From: Hydrogenimonas sp.
GTDB taxonomy: Bacteria; Campylobacterota; Campylobacteria; Campylobacterales; Hydrogenimonadaceae
DNA: 15,802 bases
NCBI GenBank assembly: GCA_015494675.1
Contig: WGAW01000059.1
Location: 1-15,802, forward strand
Direction: 5' to 3'
Under the pieces are notes generated by a model, which was not told the origin of the DNA, searched no databases, and saw only the letters and a program-made list of their open reading frames with translations. Below are positions 5,587 to 14,479 of the stretch, piece after piece. Position numbers and translations under genes: made by a program. How positions within the stretch are numbered: position 1 is the stretch's first letter; each line of letters begins with the position of its first letter.

Positions 5587-7467
5587 ATGAAAGAAGTGTC
5601 TATGAATGATGAGCTCTTTTTAAAACGTTTCGGACTGTTTAGAACCCTTGCGGTAGGCTCCGCACGGGAAGATTTGCGGAAGTGGTGCTCTTCATACGGA
5701 AATGTCTGCACGATTGCGAAGTGTGAAGATATCGATACACTCGATCTAAAACAGCCTCCCCATCTGCTTCTCTTTTTCATCGACGACGATCCGAAGCGTG
5801 CCGAAGAGTGTATGAAGCGGCTGGGTAAAATCCCGTTTTGGCAGACTCTGCTTTTTTGTGACGACCCCAAAAATCCGTCCATGATGGAACTTGCGATAAG
5901 AGAGAGGGTTTACAGTCTTAACAAAATTCCCGGCAGCAGGGATGAACTGACCCGGGTATTGACGAATGTTCTGCCGTCGCTGATAGAGAAGTTCCAGGAG
6001 AGCGGAAGGGCGGCACAGCTTCATAAGATGGCCGAAATGGGTCCGGCAAAGATTCTCTTCGGAGGAAGCGGCCAGATCCTCTATATCAATATGCGTGCGA
6101 AAAAGCTCTTCGATATCGAGAAGACAAAGGAGGCCGTCCCCAAACTCTCTGAACTCTTTGCACCCTTAAACGAGAGCGGATCGGAACGCGTGGTCAGGAG
6201 CATCGAGTATGAAGGGCGGCAGCTTGTAGTATGCAGGGATGAGGAGCGCTATTCGAAAGAGACTCTCTTTACGGTTTTGGAACCCGACTCTTCGCAAAGC
6301 GACGAAACCCCTACACACGTTACACGTCTCGAGTTCATTGATCGGATGAAAGACAAAATGGCGCAACGAATCGATATGTCGTCGCCGCTGGTCCTTCTTA
6401 TGGTCAGGATGAAAAACTACGGCCAGATTGTCGAAGAATTCGACTGGATCGCTGTTCACACCGTTCAGAAAGAGCTCAACGAGCTGCTTCTGAAAATCTT
6501 CGACACTTTTGAAGCCTACGGCCTTTGGCAGCCCGATATGGCACTGCTTCTCTTCGAAGAGATATCTATGGAAGAGTTGAAAAAGAGAGTTTCGTTTTTC
6601 ATTACACAGATGAACTCCAAAGAGTTCTACAACGATATCGTACCCTCTCTCGACTTTACGCTCATAGAGATAGGAAGTACCGATCTAAACGCTATGATAA
6701 ATCTGATCGAAAAGGAGTATGCCGGCTCCATCACCGTTTCGGACACAAAAGAGTTCGATATATACAAAACTTCGAGCAGCGAAGAGAGCAGGGAAGATAC
6801 GGATGTTATATGGCAGTTTCTAACGAACATAATGGCCGCCCGACTCCCTTTGAAACTTATGAATATCTACAAAGGGTTGCCGATAAGCACTCCTACGAAA
6901 ATATTGAAGATGGAAGAGGACAAAGTCATCGTAACCGCCGAAAAGATCCAGAAGTTCGTGATGGAGAGCGAAAAGGAGGTGGTTTTGCAGTCTGCGCACC
7001 TCCCTTCCGATCTGCATGCGGACGTGCACTTCGTCGACGCATCGAGACCTCTTGCCATACTGAAACATCTAAAAACGATGAAGACATCCGTCAATAACCG
7101 CAAGCATACGCGGGTTACTGTCACCTCCAGGCTTCCGATTACACTCAAACTCGGAAAGAGCCACTATACCGGATATGTGTACGACATTTCGATAAACTCG
7201 ATCGCGATACTTTTCAACCCCGACAAGTTCGGAGAGAACGAGCTCAAAGGGCGTGAAGCGGAAGTATCTTTCAAGCTGCCGTGGGAGAACGAAGAGGGGT
7301 TCGTAAACATAACGGTAAAAGCAGACATCCTATTCAACCGAAACGAGAAGGAGTTTCACAAGGTTGTCGTACTTCTTGAGCCGGACGATATATGTGAAAG
7401 CTATATCTTCGACTACATATACAAGCGCCAGAAAGAGCTGATAAAAGAGTTGAAATCGCGCCTGTGA
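5587..7467 (+). CDS. Multidomain PilZ protein with degenerate REC-, PAS- and GGDEF-like regions
   Basis: The protein is 626 residues from the ATG at 5587, which has GAAGG at 5577-5581; a second ATG at 5602 is possible. The N-terminus (about 1-130) has a receiver-like strand pattern (HLLLFFIDDD, QTLLFCDD, YSLNKI) without the full catalytic set. A short PAS-like stretch (ILFGGSGQILYINMRAKKLF) follows near 155-175. Residues about 240-395 look like a GGDEF fold (LEFIDRM, LVLLMVRMKNY), but QPDMALLLF occupies the GGDEF site, so cyclase activity is unlikely. The C-terminus is a PilZ domain with R505-x3-R509 and D533-x-S-x-x-S538; the final glycine of the usual DxSxxG is serine. A beta-rich region at about 430-495 resembles the YcgR N-terminal domain. 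A c-di-GMP-responsive effector is the best guess. It lies between addB and addA. Confidence 0.8.
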   Translation: MKEVSMNDELFLKRFGLFRTLAVGSAREDLRKWCSSYGNVCTIAKCEDIDTLDLKQPPHLLLFFIDDDPKRAEECMKRLGKIPFWQTLLFCDDPKNPSMMELAIRERVYSLNKIPGSRDELTRVLTNVLPSLIEKFQESGRAAQLHKMAEMGPAKILFGGSGQILYINMRAKKLFDIEKTKEAVPKLSELFAPLNESGSERVVRSIEYEGRQLVVCRDEERYSKETLFTVLEPDSSQSDETPTHVTRLEFIDRMKDKMAQRIDMSSPLVLLMVRMKNYGQIVEEFDWIAVHTVQKELNELLLKIFDTFEAYGLWQPDMALLLFEEISMEELKKRVSFFITQMNSKEFYNDIVPSLDFTLIEIGSTDLNAMINLIEKEYAGSITVSDTKEFDIYKTSSSEESREDTDVIWQFLTNIMAARLPLKLMNIYKGLPISTPTKILKMEEDKVIVTAEKIQKFVMESEKEVVLQSAHLPSDLHADVHFVDASRPLAILKHLKTMKTSVNNRKHTRVTVTSRLPITLKLGKSHYTGYVYDISINSIAILFNPDKFGENELKGREAEVSFKLPWENEEGFVNITVKADILFNRNEKEFHKVVVLLEPDDICESYIFDYIYKRQKELIKELKSRL

Positions 7468-7478
7468 GCCGACTGTCC

Positions 7479-7509
7479 CGGCGGATTTGAGCCTCTCCCG
7501 CCGATTTTT
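7479..7509 (+). terminator. Candidate rho-independent terminator after the PilZ gene
   Basis: CGGCGG (7479-7484) pairs with CCGCCG (7498-7503) across a 13-base loop and is followed by ATTTTT. The stem is short but GC-only. It lies 12 bases after the stop codon. Confidence 0.45.
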
Positions 7510-7581
7510 CCCGACAAACTCCGCGGGGCTCTCTGCCGCGTTGAATTGACCTTACTCCGCCCCGTGCGTAAAAAGATTTGA

Positions 7582-7587
7582 TATGAT
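7582..7587 (+). promoter_or_regulatory. Candidate -10 box for addA
   Basis: TATGAT stands 45 bases before the addA ATG, after an A/T-rich stretch (AAAAAGATTTG). No clear -35 is visible. Together with the terminator upstream it suggests that addA has its own promoter. Confidence 0.35.
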
Positions 7588-7631
7588 AGCGTTAGATATT
7601 TGTCCTCTGCGGCGATGAGAAAAGGAGAGTC

Positions 7632-10274
7632 ATGGAGCGGTTGCTGGCGCTGAGTGCAAGTGCGGGAAGCGGCAAGACCTTCGCTTTGGTGGCACGCTAC
7701 CTTTCGCTCCTTTTCGGCGGTGCCAACCCCTCCGAAATTCTTGCCATAACATTTACCAACAAAGCGGCCGGGGAGATGAGAGAGAGGCTGATCTCCTCCC
7801 TCGAGTCGATGCCGCCGGAGATGGCGGACGAAGTCTCAAAAATGAGCGGAATATCTTTGCAGGAGATCGAGGCGAAGAGACCCAAAGTTCTTTCGCGATT
7901 TTTGGCGTCGGACCTGAAGGTCATGACGATCGACAGATTCCTGAACCAGGTATTGCGCAAGTTCTGCTGGTATGCGGGGGTGCAGAGCGACTTCGAGATA
8001 GCGGCCATGCCGAAAGAGGAGTTTTTCGAGCGTTTTTTAAAGGAGCTCGACGACAAGGAGTATGCCCGGCTTGTCGATTTTGCCCGTTTCGAGAGAAAAA
8101 AGAGCACAAGTTTCATAGAGTTTTTCGAGACGCTCTACGAGAAGGATAAAGAGCTTCCCGAGTTCTCCTTTTCCATAGAGAAATCGGATGAGCGGGAGGC
8201 TATGGAAGCGGCCCGCAAGATAGGGGAGTTCCTGCTGGAGAAGCCGATCAGCGAACGGGCAAAAAAGACGATGAGGTTCGACTCTCTTGCCGATGTGGTC
8301 GCAAAAGGGTGGTTCGAGAAGGAGAGCCTCAACTACTGGGACTACAAAAAGGGTTACGAGCCGATCCTCGATGTCTGGTTCAACGAGTTGAAAGAGGCGG
8401 TGCGCAGATACTACCGCAGGAAAGAGAAGTTCTTTCTCTCAGGAATATTCGGGCTCTACAACCGCTACAAAAGCGTGAGGTCGGCATACATGAAGAGTGC
8501 CGGACAGCTCTATTTCAAAGATATCGAGCATCTGGTCTACGAACTCCTGCGTCGGAGAGACTTTACCGATTTTCTATACTTTAGACTCGATGCACGCATA
8601 GGGCATATTCTCTTTGACGAATTTCAGGATACATCGGTAACGCAATACAGGATATTCGAGCCCATAATCGCGGAGATAGCGGCCGGGTCAGAAGGCCGCT
8701 CCTTCTTCTATGTGGGCGATACGAAGCAGTCTATCTACCGATTCAGGGGAGGGCAGAAGGAGCTCTTCGGTCATGTGGCGAGGAAGTTCGGTGTGAAGGT
8801 GGAACATCTTCAGACAAACTACCGCTCGAGGTCGGAGATAGTCGAGTTTGTAAACAGAACTTTCGACTATGTGAAACCGCCGCAAAAGGCCCATAAGGAG
8901 GGTGGATACGTCCGGGTAGCCGAAGGCGATGAGCCGCTGGAGATGATGGGTGAGGCGCTGCAGACCCTTTTCGATCACGGTGCGGCAGATGAAGATATAG
9001 CGGTTTTGGTACACGACAACAAAGAGATCCTACAGGTCGCGGAGTATCTTAAAGAGCGGTTCGGGAAGGCGGTTGCGACACACAAGCGCGCCATGGTCAA
9101 AGAGCAGCCGACGGCTCGCGCCATGATAGAGATGATGAGGCTTATATACCGCAACCACAGGGGCGAGGACGGCTCTTTGCACAGGCTCAGCTTTCTATCG
9201 CTTACAAACAGGCCCTACGATCCCGAGTTCAACCCCGATATCGATCTCGAACGGCCTGCCGCCATGTTGAAAAAGATCATGAACAGGTACGGATTTTTCG
9301 ACGAGGCTGCGATGAAGCTTCTTGAGTTTTCGATACCGTTGAACGATCTTGTCGAATTTATACATGAAGTCGAAGGCTATGAAGATGAGCTCCCCGCATC
9401 GGAAGTGGAGGGAATCAACGTTTTGACGATACACAAATCCAAGGGCCTCGAGTTTGAGCATCTTATAGTCTTGGACAGACTCGGGCGTGGAAAAAACGAT
9501 ACATCTTCATTTATCTTCGATTACAGCGGAATCGATCTGAGAGAGGTATGGGTAAAGTTCAAAAAGAGAGAAGCGGTGGATGCGGAGTACGCTGAAGCGC
9601 TGAAGCGTGAAAACGGCCTTAAGCGGCAAGACGCCATGAACCGGAGTTACGTAGCCTTTACACGGGCGAGGGAGTCGCTGTTTGTTTTGAAAAAGAGCAG
9701 ATCCTCCTCATTCGCTTTTTTGGATCTAAAAGAGCAGAGTGCCGGCGAGCTAAGGTGTGAAAAGAGGGCCGAAAAGAGGCAAACTGCCGCACCTGTTCTG
9801 CACTATACTCCGAAAAGTTACGGCCGACAGGAGAGTGCGGCCGAGATTCATAGGTATGAAGCGAACGATTTCGAGGCTATATATCTCGGGCTTGGGGTGC
9901 ACTACCTTTTCGAGATGGAAGACGAAGAGGCGTTTATCAACCGTTACGGCACTCTGTGCGATGTCGAAAAGGCGAAGAGTATCGTGGAGAGATCGAAAGC
10001 GAATACGGAGTATTCGATTTTGACGGAGGGGAGGCTCTTTCACGAACTGCCGTTTGTCTACAGGTCAAAAGCGGGGGTAGTCGATCTGTTTGTCGATAAG
10101 GGAGATACCGGAGTGGTAATAGACTACAAAACCGCTACTCCTCACGACCTCGGCGGCTACGAAGAGCAGGTCAAACGGTACAGGGAGGCTCTTTTGCACC
10201 TGATGCCGGAGAAGAAGAGGATCGACGCCTACCTCTTTTTTCTAGATACCCAAAAGCTCGTCAAAATAGCTTGA
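7632..10274 (+). CDS. addA: AddA-like UvrD/RecB-family helicase-nuclease
   Basis: This 880-residue superfamily 1A helicase carries all motor motifs in order: Walker A SASAGSGKT (8-16), motif Ia ITFTNKAAGEM (39-49), Walker B LFDEFQDTS (about 326-334), motif III VGDTKQSIYRFRGG, motif IV TNYRSRSEIVEFVN, motif V INVLTIHKSKGLEFEHL (about 597-613) and motif VI YVAFTRARESLFV. The C-terminus ends in a PD-(D/E)XK nuclease: GLGVHYLFE, VVDLFV (about 815-820), VIDYKT (about 829-834) and a Q-x3-Y motif (QVKRY). With AddB it would unwind and cut DNA ends for homologous recombination. It is shorter than Bacillus AddA (over 1200) and near the length known from Campylobacter. AAAGGAG at 7620-7626 fixes the ATG. 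AddB lies 2.2 kb upstream, separated by the PilZ gene and the repeat element. Confidence 0.88.
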   Translation: MERLLALSASAGSGKTFALVARYLSLLFGGANPSEILAITFTNKAAGEMRERLISSLESMPPEMADEVSKMSGISLQEIEAKRPKVLSRFLASDLKVMTIDRFLNQVLRKFCWYAGVQSDFEIAAMPKEEFFERFLKELDDKEYARLVDFARFERKKSTSFIEFFETLYEKDKELPEFSFSIEKSDEREAMEAARKIGEFLLEKPISERAKKTMRFDSLADVVAKGWFEKESLNYWDYKKGYEPILDVWFNELKEAVRRYYRRKEKFFLSGIFGLYNRYKSVRSAYMKSAGQLYFKDIEHLVYELLRRRDFTDFLYFRLDARIGHILFDEFQDTSVTQYRIFEPIIAEIAAGSEGRSFFYVGDTKQSIYRFRGGQKELFGHVARKFGVKVEHLQTNYRSRSEIVEFVNRTFDYVKPPQKAHKEGGYVRVAEGDEPLEMMGEALQTLFDHGAADEDIAVLVHDNKEILQVAEYLKERFGKAVATHKRAMVKEQPTARAMIEMMRLIYRNHRGEDGSLHRLSFLSLTNRPYDPEFNPDIDLERPAAMLKKIMNRYGFFDEAAMKLLEFSIPLNDLVEFIHEVEGYEDELPASEVEGINVLTIHKSKGLEFEHLIVLDRLGRGKNDTSSFIFDYSGIDLREVWVKFKKREAVDAEYAEALKRENGLKRQDAMNRSYVAFTRARESLFVLKKSRSSSFAFLDLKEQSAGELRCEKRAEKRQTAAPVLHYTPKSYGRQESAAEIHRYEANDFEAIYLGLGVHYLFEMEDEEAFINRYGTLCDVEKAKSIVERSKANTEYSILTEGRLFHELPFVYRSKAGVVDLFVDKGDTGVVIDYKTATPHDLGGYEEQVKRYREALLHLMPEKKRIDAYLFFLDTQKLVKIA

Positions 10275-10567
10275 GAAAACAGAAATCTTTAGAAACCGCC
10301 GTTTAATACATCTTTTAAAACTTTATAAAATATATAACGAACAACTATCGTTTAGCCTATCTAAATATTTTTCACATATTTGCCGAAATACTCCTTTGCA
10401 TAGATAAAACTGGAAGAGTTTTTGCTTATATCCGGTTGATCCTCAGGCTGAAGCGTAAGCCTTTATAAAGAGAGTTTGGAACCTTTTACGGTAAGAATTT
10501 AAACTCTCGGAGAGTGCGGCGGTTTCGGCGAAATATTGATGATATGAAGAAGTTTTAAAGGGCGGTT
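10275..10567. other. 293-base AT-rich intergenic region with a possibly structured leader
   Basis: There is no open frame of note and no tRNA. The first part is very AT-rich and contains TATAAAAT at 10324-10331, a possible -10, which would give a leader of about 230 bases for the HD-GYP gene. Small stems follow: AAAACT/AGTTTT (10406-10422), AGGCT/AGCCT (10445-10462), a CTTTATAAAG palindrome (10461-10470) and GAGAGTTT/AAACTCTC (10470-10508). I see no clear terminator for addA and no match to riboswitch consensus sequences that I know. Confidence 0.5.
10470..10515 (+). promoter_or_regulatory. Leader segment with two mutually exclusive stems
   Basis: GAGAGTTT (10470-10477) is perfectly complementary to AAACTCTC (10501-10508). 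Part of the latter, ACTCT (10503-10507), can instead pair with AGAGT (10511-10515). The choice between stems occurs about 55-95 bases before the TTG start, which is the geometry of a translation- or transcription-controlling leader. A ligand or regulator is unknown. Confidence 0.25.
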
Positions 10568-12367
10568 TTGGAGCTAGGGAATCCTCTTGAGAGTTGTACT
10601 CTTTTGTATGTGGAAGACGACAGAGATATTCGCAGAAGAGTCATACCTTTTCTGGCTCCGCGTGTAAAGACCCTTTGGGTTGCGGAAAACGGAGAGAAGG
10701 GTTTGGAGCTTTTTGAAAAGTGCAGCCCCGATATAGTCGTCACAGATCTGGGTATGCCGAAAATGGACGGCATACAGATGGCGAGGGCCATACGCACCGC
10801 AGACGAGGAGATACCGATCATCCTGACCGCATCGTTCAGTGAGAATTACCGCCTCTCCGCCGCTATAGATGCACGGATAAGCTCCTTTTTGCCCAAACCG
10901 GTAAAGATAACCGACCTTGTAAAAACGGTCGAGAAGAGTGCCGAGAAACTTTTCGGGCAGCGTGCCAGGTCCAGAACCCAGTCGACACTTGCGCAACACT
11001 ACCTGGCGATAGAAGATAGCGCTCTTTTGATATATCTCAACGATAAGGGCAGGATAAAGCGCATCAACGAAGGAGTGAGCAGCCTGCTCGGATATTCCGA
11101 AGATACTCTTCTCTCAGAGCCGTTCGAAAGTCTTCTCTACAGAGACCATACCTTCAACCGCTACGATTCGCTTTTCGAGGCATTTAAAAGCGGAGAGAGC
11201 TGGTACGGAGAGGTGAACCTGCTCTCACACATCGATCGTGAACTGATATTCAAAGCGACCCTGATCCCTATCTACGATACGACGAATCCATCCTACCAGT
11301 TCATGATGCTTCTGGATGACATTACCGAGCTCGTAAACTATCGGAAGCTTTTGAAAAATGAACTCGACCAGACGCAGGATACTCTCCACGAAAAGATACA
11401 TTTTCTGAAACAGTATCAAAACGCCATCAATGAAGGTACCGCCATATGCCGTTTTCTCGAAGATGGAACGATACTGAAAACCGACAGCAGATTCGACACG
11501 ATTTTCGGATACGAAAAGGATGAGCTGGTAAAACGCTCATTTTACCAGCTGTGCCCCAATCTGGAGAACGACTTGAGGGCGAAGGTCGCGGAGGCTATCA
11601 GTAACCGTACCGTTTTGAGAAGACGTATCAAGTGTATGGACAGAAACGGCAGGATGTACGTTTCCGACTCGGTATTCATACCGATATACCGCCTAAACGG
11701 GGAGATAGAAGAGATCATAAGCATACATAACGATATCACCGATATCATAAAGTTGAACGAAGAGATACGCAATACCCAAAAAGAGCTGCTCTACATACTC
11801 GGTGAAGTGGTCGAGAGTCGCTCCCAGGAGACCGGCTACCATGTCAAAAGGGTCGCCGAGTATAGCCGTATTCTCGGTCGTCTTGCGGGTTTGAGCGAAG
11901 AGGAGGTGGAACTGCTTGGAATCGTAGCGCCTATGCACGATGTGGGCAAGATCGCGATACCCGACAAGATACTGCTCAAACCGGGCAGACTGGAGGCCGA
12001 AGAGGAGAAGATCATAAGAGAACATACCGTAATCGGCGGCGAGCTTTTCGGCAACTCCGAAAGATCTTTCATGAGAGCCGCGCGTATAGTGGCGCTGGAG
12101 CATCATGAGAGCTATGACGGCAGCGGATACCCGTACGGGAAGGAGGGCGAAGAGATTCATATATTCGGTCGAATAGTCGCTATAGCGGATGTTTTCGACG
12201 CCCTGAGCGTCGAGCGGTCATATAAAAGATCGTGGCCGGTGGAGGAGATTATAGATTTCATGAAGAGGGAGAGGGGCAGGAAGTTCGATCCGCACCTTAT
12301 AGACCTCTTTTTGGAGAACATCGATCTTTTCCTGGAGGTCAGAAGAAGGGAAGATATGACATCTTGA
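10568..12367 (+). CDS. REC-PAS-PAS-HD-GYP response regulator, c-di-GMP phosphodiesterase
   Basis: The protein is 599 residues. The receiver (about 10-125) has VEDD (E16, D17, D18), phosphoacceptor D60 in VVTDLGMPKMDG, T88 and K110. Two PAS-like regions follow (about 145-260 and 285-395), joined by a helical, probably coiled-coil segment (about 257-280). The HD-GYP domain occupies about 405-595, with MHDVGK (456-461), HHESYDGSGYP (512-522) and IADVFDAL. All metal-binding and GYP residues are present, so active hydrolysis of c-di-GMP is expected, controlled by phosphorylation of D60 and by PAS sensing. The start is TTG at 10568, supported by AAAGGG at 10557-10562; a stop lies four codons upstream in frame, so no longer form exists. 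It converges on a diguanylate cyclase gene. No histidine kinase is in view. Confidence 0.9.
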   Translation: MELGNPLESCTLLYVEDDRDIRRRVIPFLAPRVKTLWVAENGEKGLELFEKCSPDIVVTDLGMPKMDGIQMARAIRTADEEIPIILTASFSENYRLSAAIDARISSFLPKPVKITDLVKTVEKSAEKLFGQRARSRTQSTLAQHYLAIEDSALLIYLNDKGRIKRINEGVSSLLGYSEDTLLSEPFESLLYRDHTFNRYDSLFEAFKSGESWYGEVNLLSHIDRELIFKATLIPIYDTTNPSYQFMMLLDDITELVNYRKLLKNELDQTQDTLHEKIHFLKQYQNAINEGTAICRFLEDGTILKTDSRFDTIFGYEKDELVKRSFYQLCPNLENDLRAKVAEAISNRTVLRRRIKCMDRNGRMYVSDSVFIPIYRLNGEIEEIISIHNDITDIIKLNEEIRNTQKELLYILGEVVESRSQETGYHVKRVAEYSRILGRLAGLSEEEVELLGIVAPMHDVGKIAIPDKILLKPGRLEAEEEKIIREHTVIGGELFGNSERSFMRAARIVALEHHESYDGSGYPYGKEGEEIHIFGRIVAIADVFDALSVERSYKRSWPVEEIIDFMKRERGRKFDPHLIDLFLENIDLFLEVRRREDMTS

Positions 12368-12375
12368 CTTTGTTT

Positions 12376-12511
<136 letters not shown>

Positions 12512-12550
12512 TCTATCGCCTCCGAAGATACGAAAGAGAGATCGATGCGA

Positions 12551-14329
12551 TCAGTAGGCTATACGGTTTCGTCCAAGTTTTTTCGCTTCGTACATTTTTG
12601 AGTCGGCGCGGTGTATGAGGGTGTCGAGGGTCTGCTCCTCTTCCCATGCCGCCACACCGAAGCTGGCCGTTATCGGAACCGGAATGTCGGTAGAACGTCT
12701 CTCTATCTGCTCACGCAGTTTCTGCGCTATGTGTACGGCGTCTTCGAGTCCGGTTTCCGGCAGAAGAATCAGAAACTCTTCTCCTCCCCATCTAATCAGC
12801 GAGTCGGTGGCGCGTAGATTTTTTCTTATCGTTTCGGTCGCTTTTACGAGTACTGCGTCACCGGTTGCATGGCCGTATGTGTCGTTGATCTTTTTGAAGT
12901 GGTCTATATCGAAGTAGACGATAGAGAAGGGGTGCTTGTATCTTCTGGCCCTCTCTATTTCGTGCTCAAGCAGCTCCACTCCCCTGTGACGGTTGACCGT
13001 GCCTGTAAGCTTGTCTGTATGTGCCATCATATCCAGTTTAAGAATGAGCGCGTCTCGCTCAAGTTTGGCTTTGATGGACTCTATTCCGAACGCCGCGGTA
13101 TTGGCTACGTTCTGCCATAGGTTCAGCTCCTCTTTGTCGAATGTATGGTTCTCCTGGAAAAGAAGCGTCAGGACGCCTGCGGGTCTGTTCTGCACTCTTA
13201 TCTTCATCGGAATCGATATCATCGTAACAATGCAGTTTTTCTGCAGAACATCTTTGAGTTCGGTATCCGGCAGGCTGGAGATGTCGTCTACAAAAACCAT
13301 CTGGTTGTGTTTTGCCGCCAGAAAGCAGGGCAGATATCGCTCCTCGTTTCTCGGATCGTTCAGATCGACAGGCTCCGGTATCAGCGACTCCAGGCAGAGC
13401 CCGGGGTATGACGGGTGAATAATATCTTTTAATGTGGAGCCTTCCGCCAGCATGATGAAACCGAGGGTGCTTATGTTTATCATCGGCAGCTTTTCAATCA
13501 GGCCCAGCAGAAACTCCTCTACGGTAAAAGAGGTGATTATATCCTGGCTGATCTCGGCGTGAAACTTCATAAGAGATTTTAGATACTCCTCCTTCGCAAG
13601 CCTCTCTTTTATCTCTTCGTTGCTCTTTACGATCGACTCTATAGGGTGCCACTTAGTGACGTAGCTTTTTTCATCCTTTGAGGCCAAAAAATTTGCGGAC
13701 CCGCTCAGAACGAGGTCGCTGCCGTCCCTTCTTCTGAATATGCAGTGGGCGTACTCTATATCTTTTTGCTCTCTTAGCCTTTTGAGAAAGTGTCTGTTGT
13801 GTATATGGGGCAGCGGCTCTATGAGGCGTTCGACGGGTTCGTTCTGCAACTCTTTCGGATCGTAGCCGAGAAAGTAGGCGAATTTCTCGCCTATGGAGAG
13901 AATCTTGCCGTCATACGAGAGTTTGAGATTGAACAGAAAGCGTTCGTTGCTTTTGAAGTAGTCGTATATCGACTCTACAAGTCTGCTCGGTTTCGACCTT
14001 TTCGAGATATATTGCGTAATTCCGTACTCTATGGCGCGTGTAAGATGGAGGGTATCGTTTTCGAACGATGTGGTTACGAAAATGGGGGTGTCGGGATGGC
14101 GCCGTTTGATCTCTTTGATCATGTCGAGGCCGTCCATTACGGGCATTACAAAGTCGGTTATGACGGCATCGGGTCTGGTGCTGAGAAAGAGTTCCAGCCC
14201 CTCTTTCCCGTTTGTCGCTGTATAGAGCTCCTGAACATGTTTTTGCAAAAAGCCGGCCGTCTCTTTCAGAATTGTTTCGTCATCCTCAACATATACCACT
14301 TTTATGGGAAGTTTCTGAAGCTGCTGCAA
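12551..14329 (-). CDS. REC-PAS-GAF-GGDEF response regulator, diguanylate cyclase
   Basis: This protein makes c-di-GMP from two GTP. Starting from the TTG at 14329 it has 592 residues. The receiver has VEDD (E15, D16, D17), phosphoacceptor D59 in VITDFVMPVMDG, and K110. A PAS-like region (about 130-230), a helical linker and a GAF-like region (about 250-405) follow. The GGDEF domain starts at DKLTGTVNR and carries GGEEF at 515-519, with an intact inhibitory I-site RATD (506-509) five residues upstream. It should be an active, feedback-inhibited cyclase switched by phosphorylation. AAAAGGA nine bases before this TTG supports the start; a longer form from the TTG at 14350 (599 residues) is possible but has no ribosome binding site. 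It converges on the HD-GYP gene and diverges from the permease gene. Confidence 0.88.
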   Translation of the reverse strand: MQQLQKLPIKVVYVEDDETILKETAGFLQKHVQELYTATNGKEGLELFLSTRPDAVITDFVMPVMDGLDMIKEIKRRHPDTPIFVTTSFENDTLHLTRAIEYGITQYISKRSKPSRLVESIYDYFKSNERFLFNLKLSYDGKILSIGEKFAYFLGYDPKELQNEPVERLIEPLPHIHNRHFLKRLREQKDIEYAHCIFRRRDGSDLVLSGSANFLASKDEKSYVTKWHPIESIVKSNEEIKERLAKEEYLKSLMKFHAEISQDIITSFTVEEFLLGLIEKLPMINISTLGFIMLAEGSTLKDIIHPSYPGLCLESLIPEPVDLNDPRNEERYLPCFLAAKHNQMVFVDDISSLPDTELKDVLQKNCIVTMISIPMKIRVQNRPAGVLTLLFQENHTFDKEELNLWQNVANTAAFGIESIKAKLERDALILKLDMMAHTDKLTGTVNRHRGVELLEHEIERARRYKHPFSIVYFDIDHFKKINDTYGHATGDAVLVKATETIRKNLRATDSLIRWGGEEFLILLPETGLEDAVHIAQKLREQIERRSTDIPVPITASFGVAAWEEEQTLDTLIHRADSKMYEAKKLGRNRIAY

Positions 14330-14353
14330 GGTGAAATATCCTTTTAACAAAAC

Positions 14354-14368
14354 CCGAAATAATTTCGG
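14354..14368. promoter_or_regulatory. Perfect palindrome upstream of the cyclase gene
   Basis: CCGAAAT-A-ATTTCGG is a perfect 15-base inverted repeat 25 bases upstream of the preferred cyclase start. On the minus strand a TTATTATT stretch just before it could be a -10 region, which would place the palindrome around the transcript start. It could be an operator or a leader hairpin. Confidence 0.35.
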
Positions 14369-14427
14369 TTAATAATAACACATAACTGTTTCTTGAAGCT
14401 TAAATTTAATCTTTTTTCTAAGCTAAA

Positions 14428-14433
14428 TAGAAT
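14428..14433 (+). promoter_or_regulatory. Candidate -10 box for the permease gene
   Basis: TAGAAT lies 46 bases before the GTG start and is preceded by a TTTTTT run (14412-14417). This resembles the T-rich, -35-poor promoters of Campylobacterota. TATTAT at 14445-14450 is an alternative. Confidence 0.3.
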
Positions 14434-14479
14434 AAATCCGCCGTTATTATGAAAAACAATACTAAGGCAAGGAGCATAG

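Noticed and set aside
10434..10462. GGTTGATCCTCAGGCTGAAG as the start of an rRNA fragment
   Set aside because: It only loosely resembles the 16S 5' region, and the following bases do not continue the similarity.
10430..10550. c-di-GMP-I or II riboswitch before the HD-GYP gene
   Set aside because: The expected conserved cores and tetraloop-receptor pattern of those riboswitches are not visible; only generic stems are present.
13790..14347. Plus-strand open frame of 185 codons opposite the cyclase gene
   Set aside because: It is antisense to the receiver and PAS regions of a clear gene, and its translation has no domain signature.
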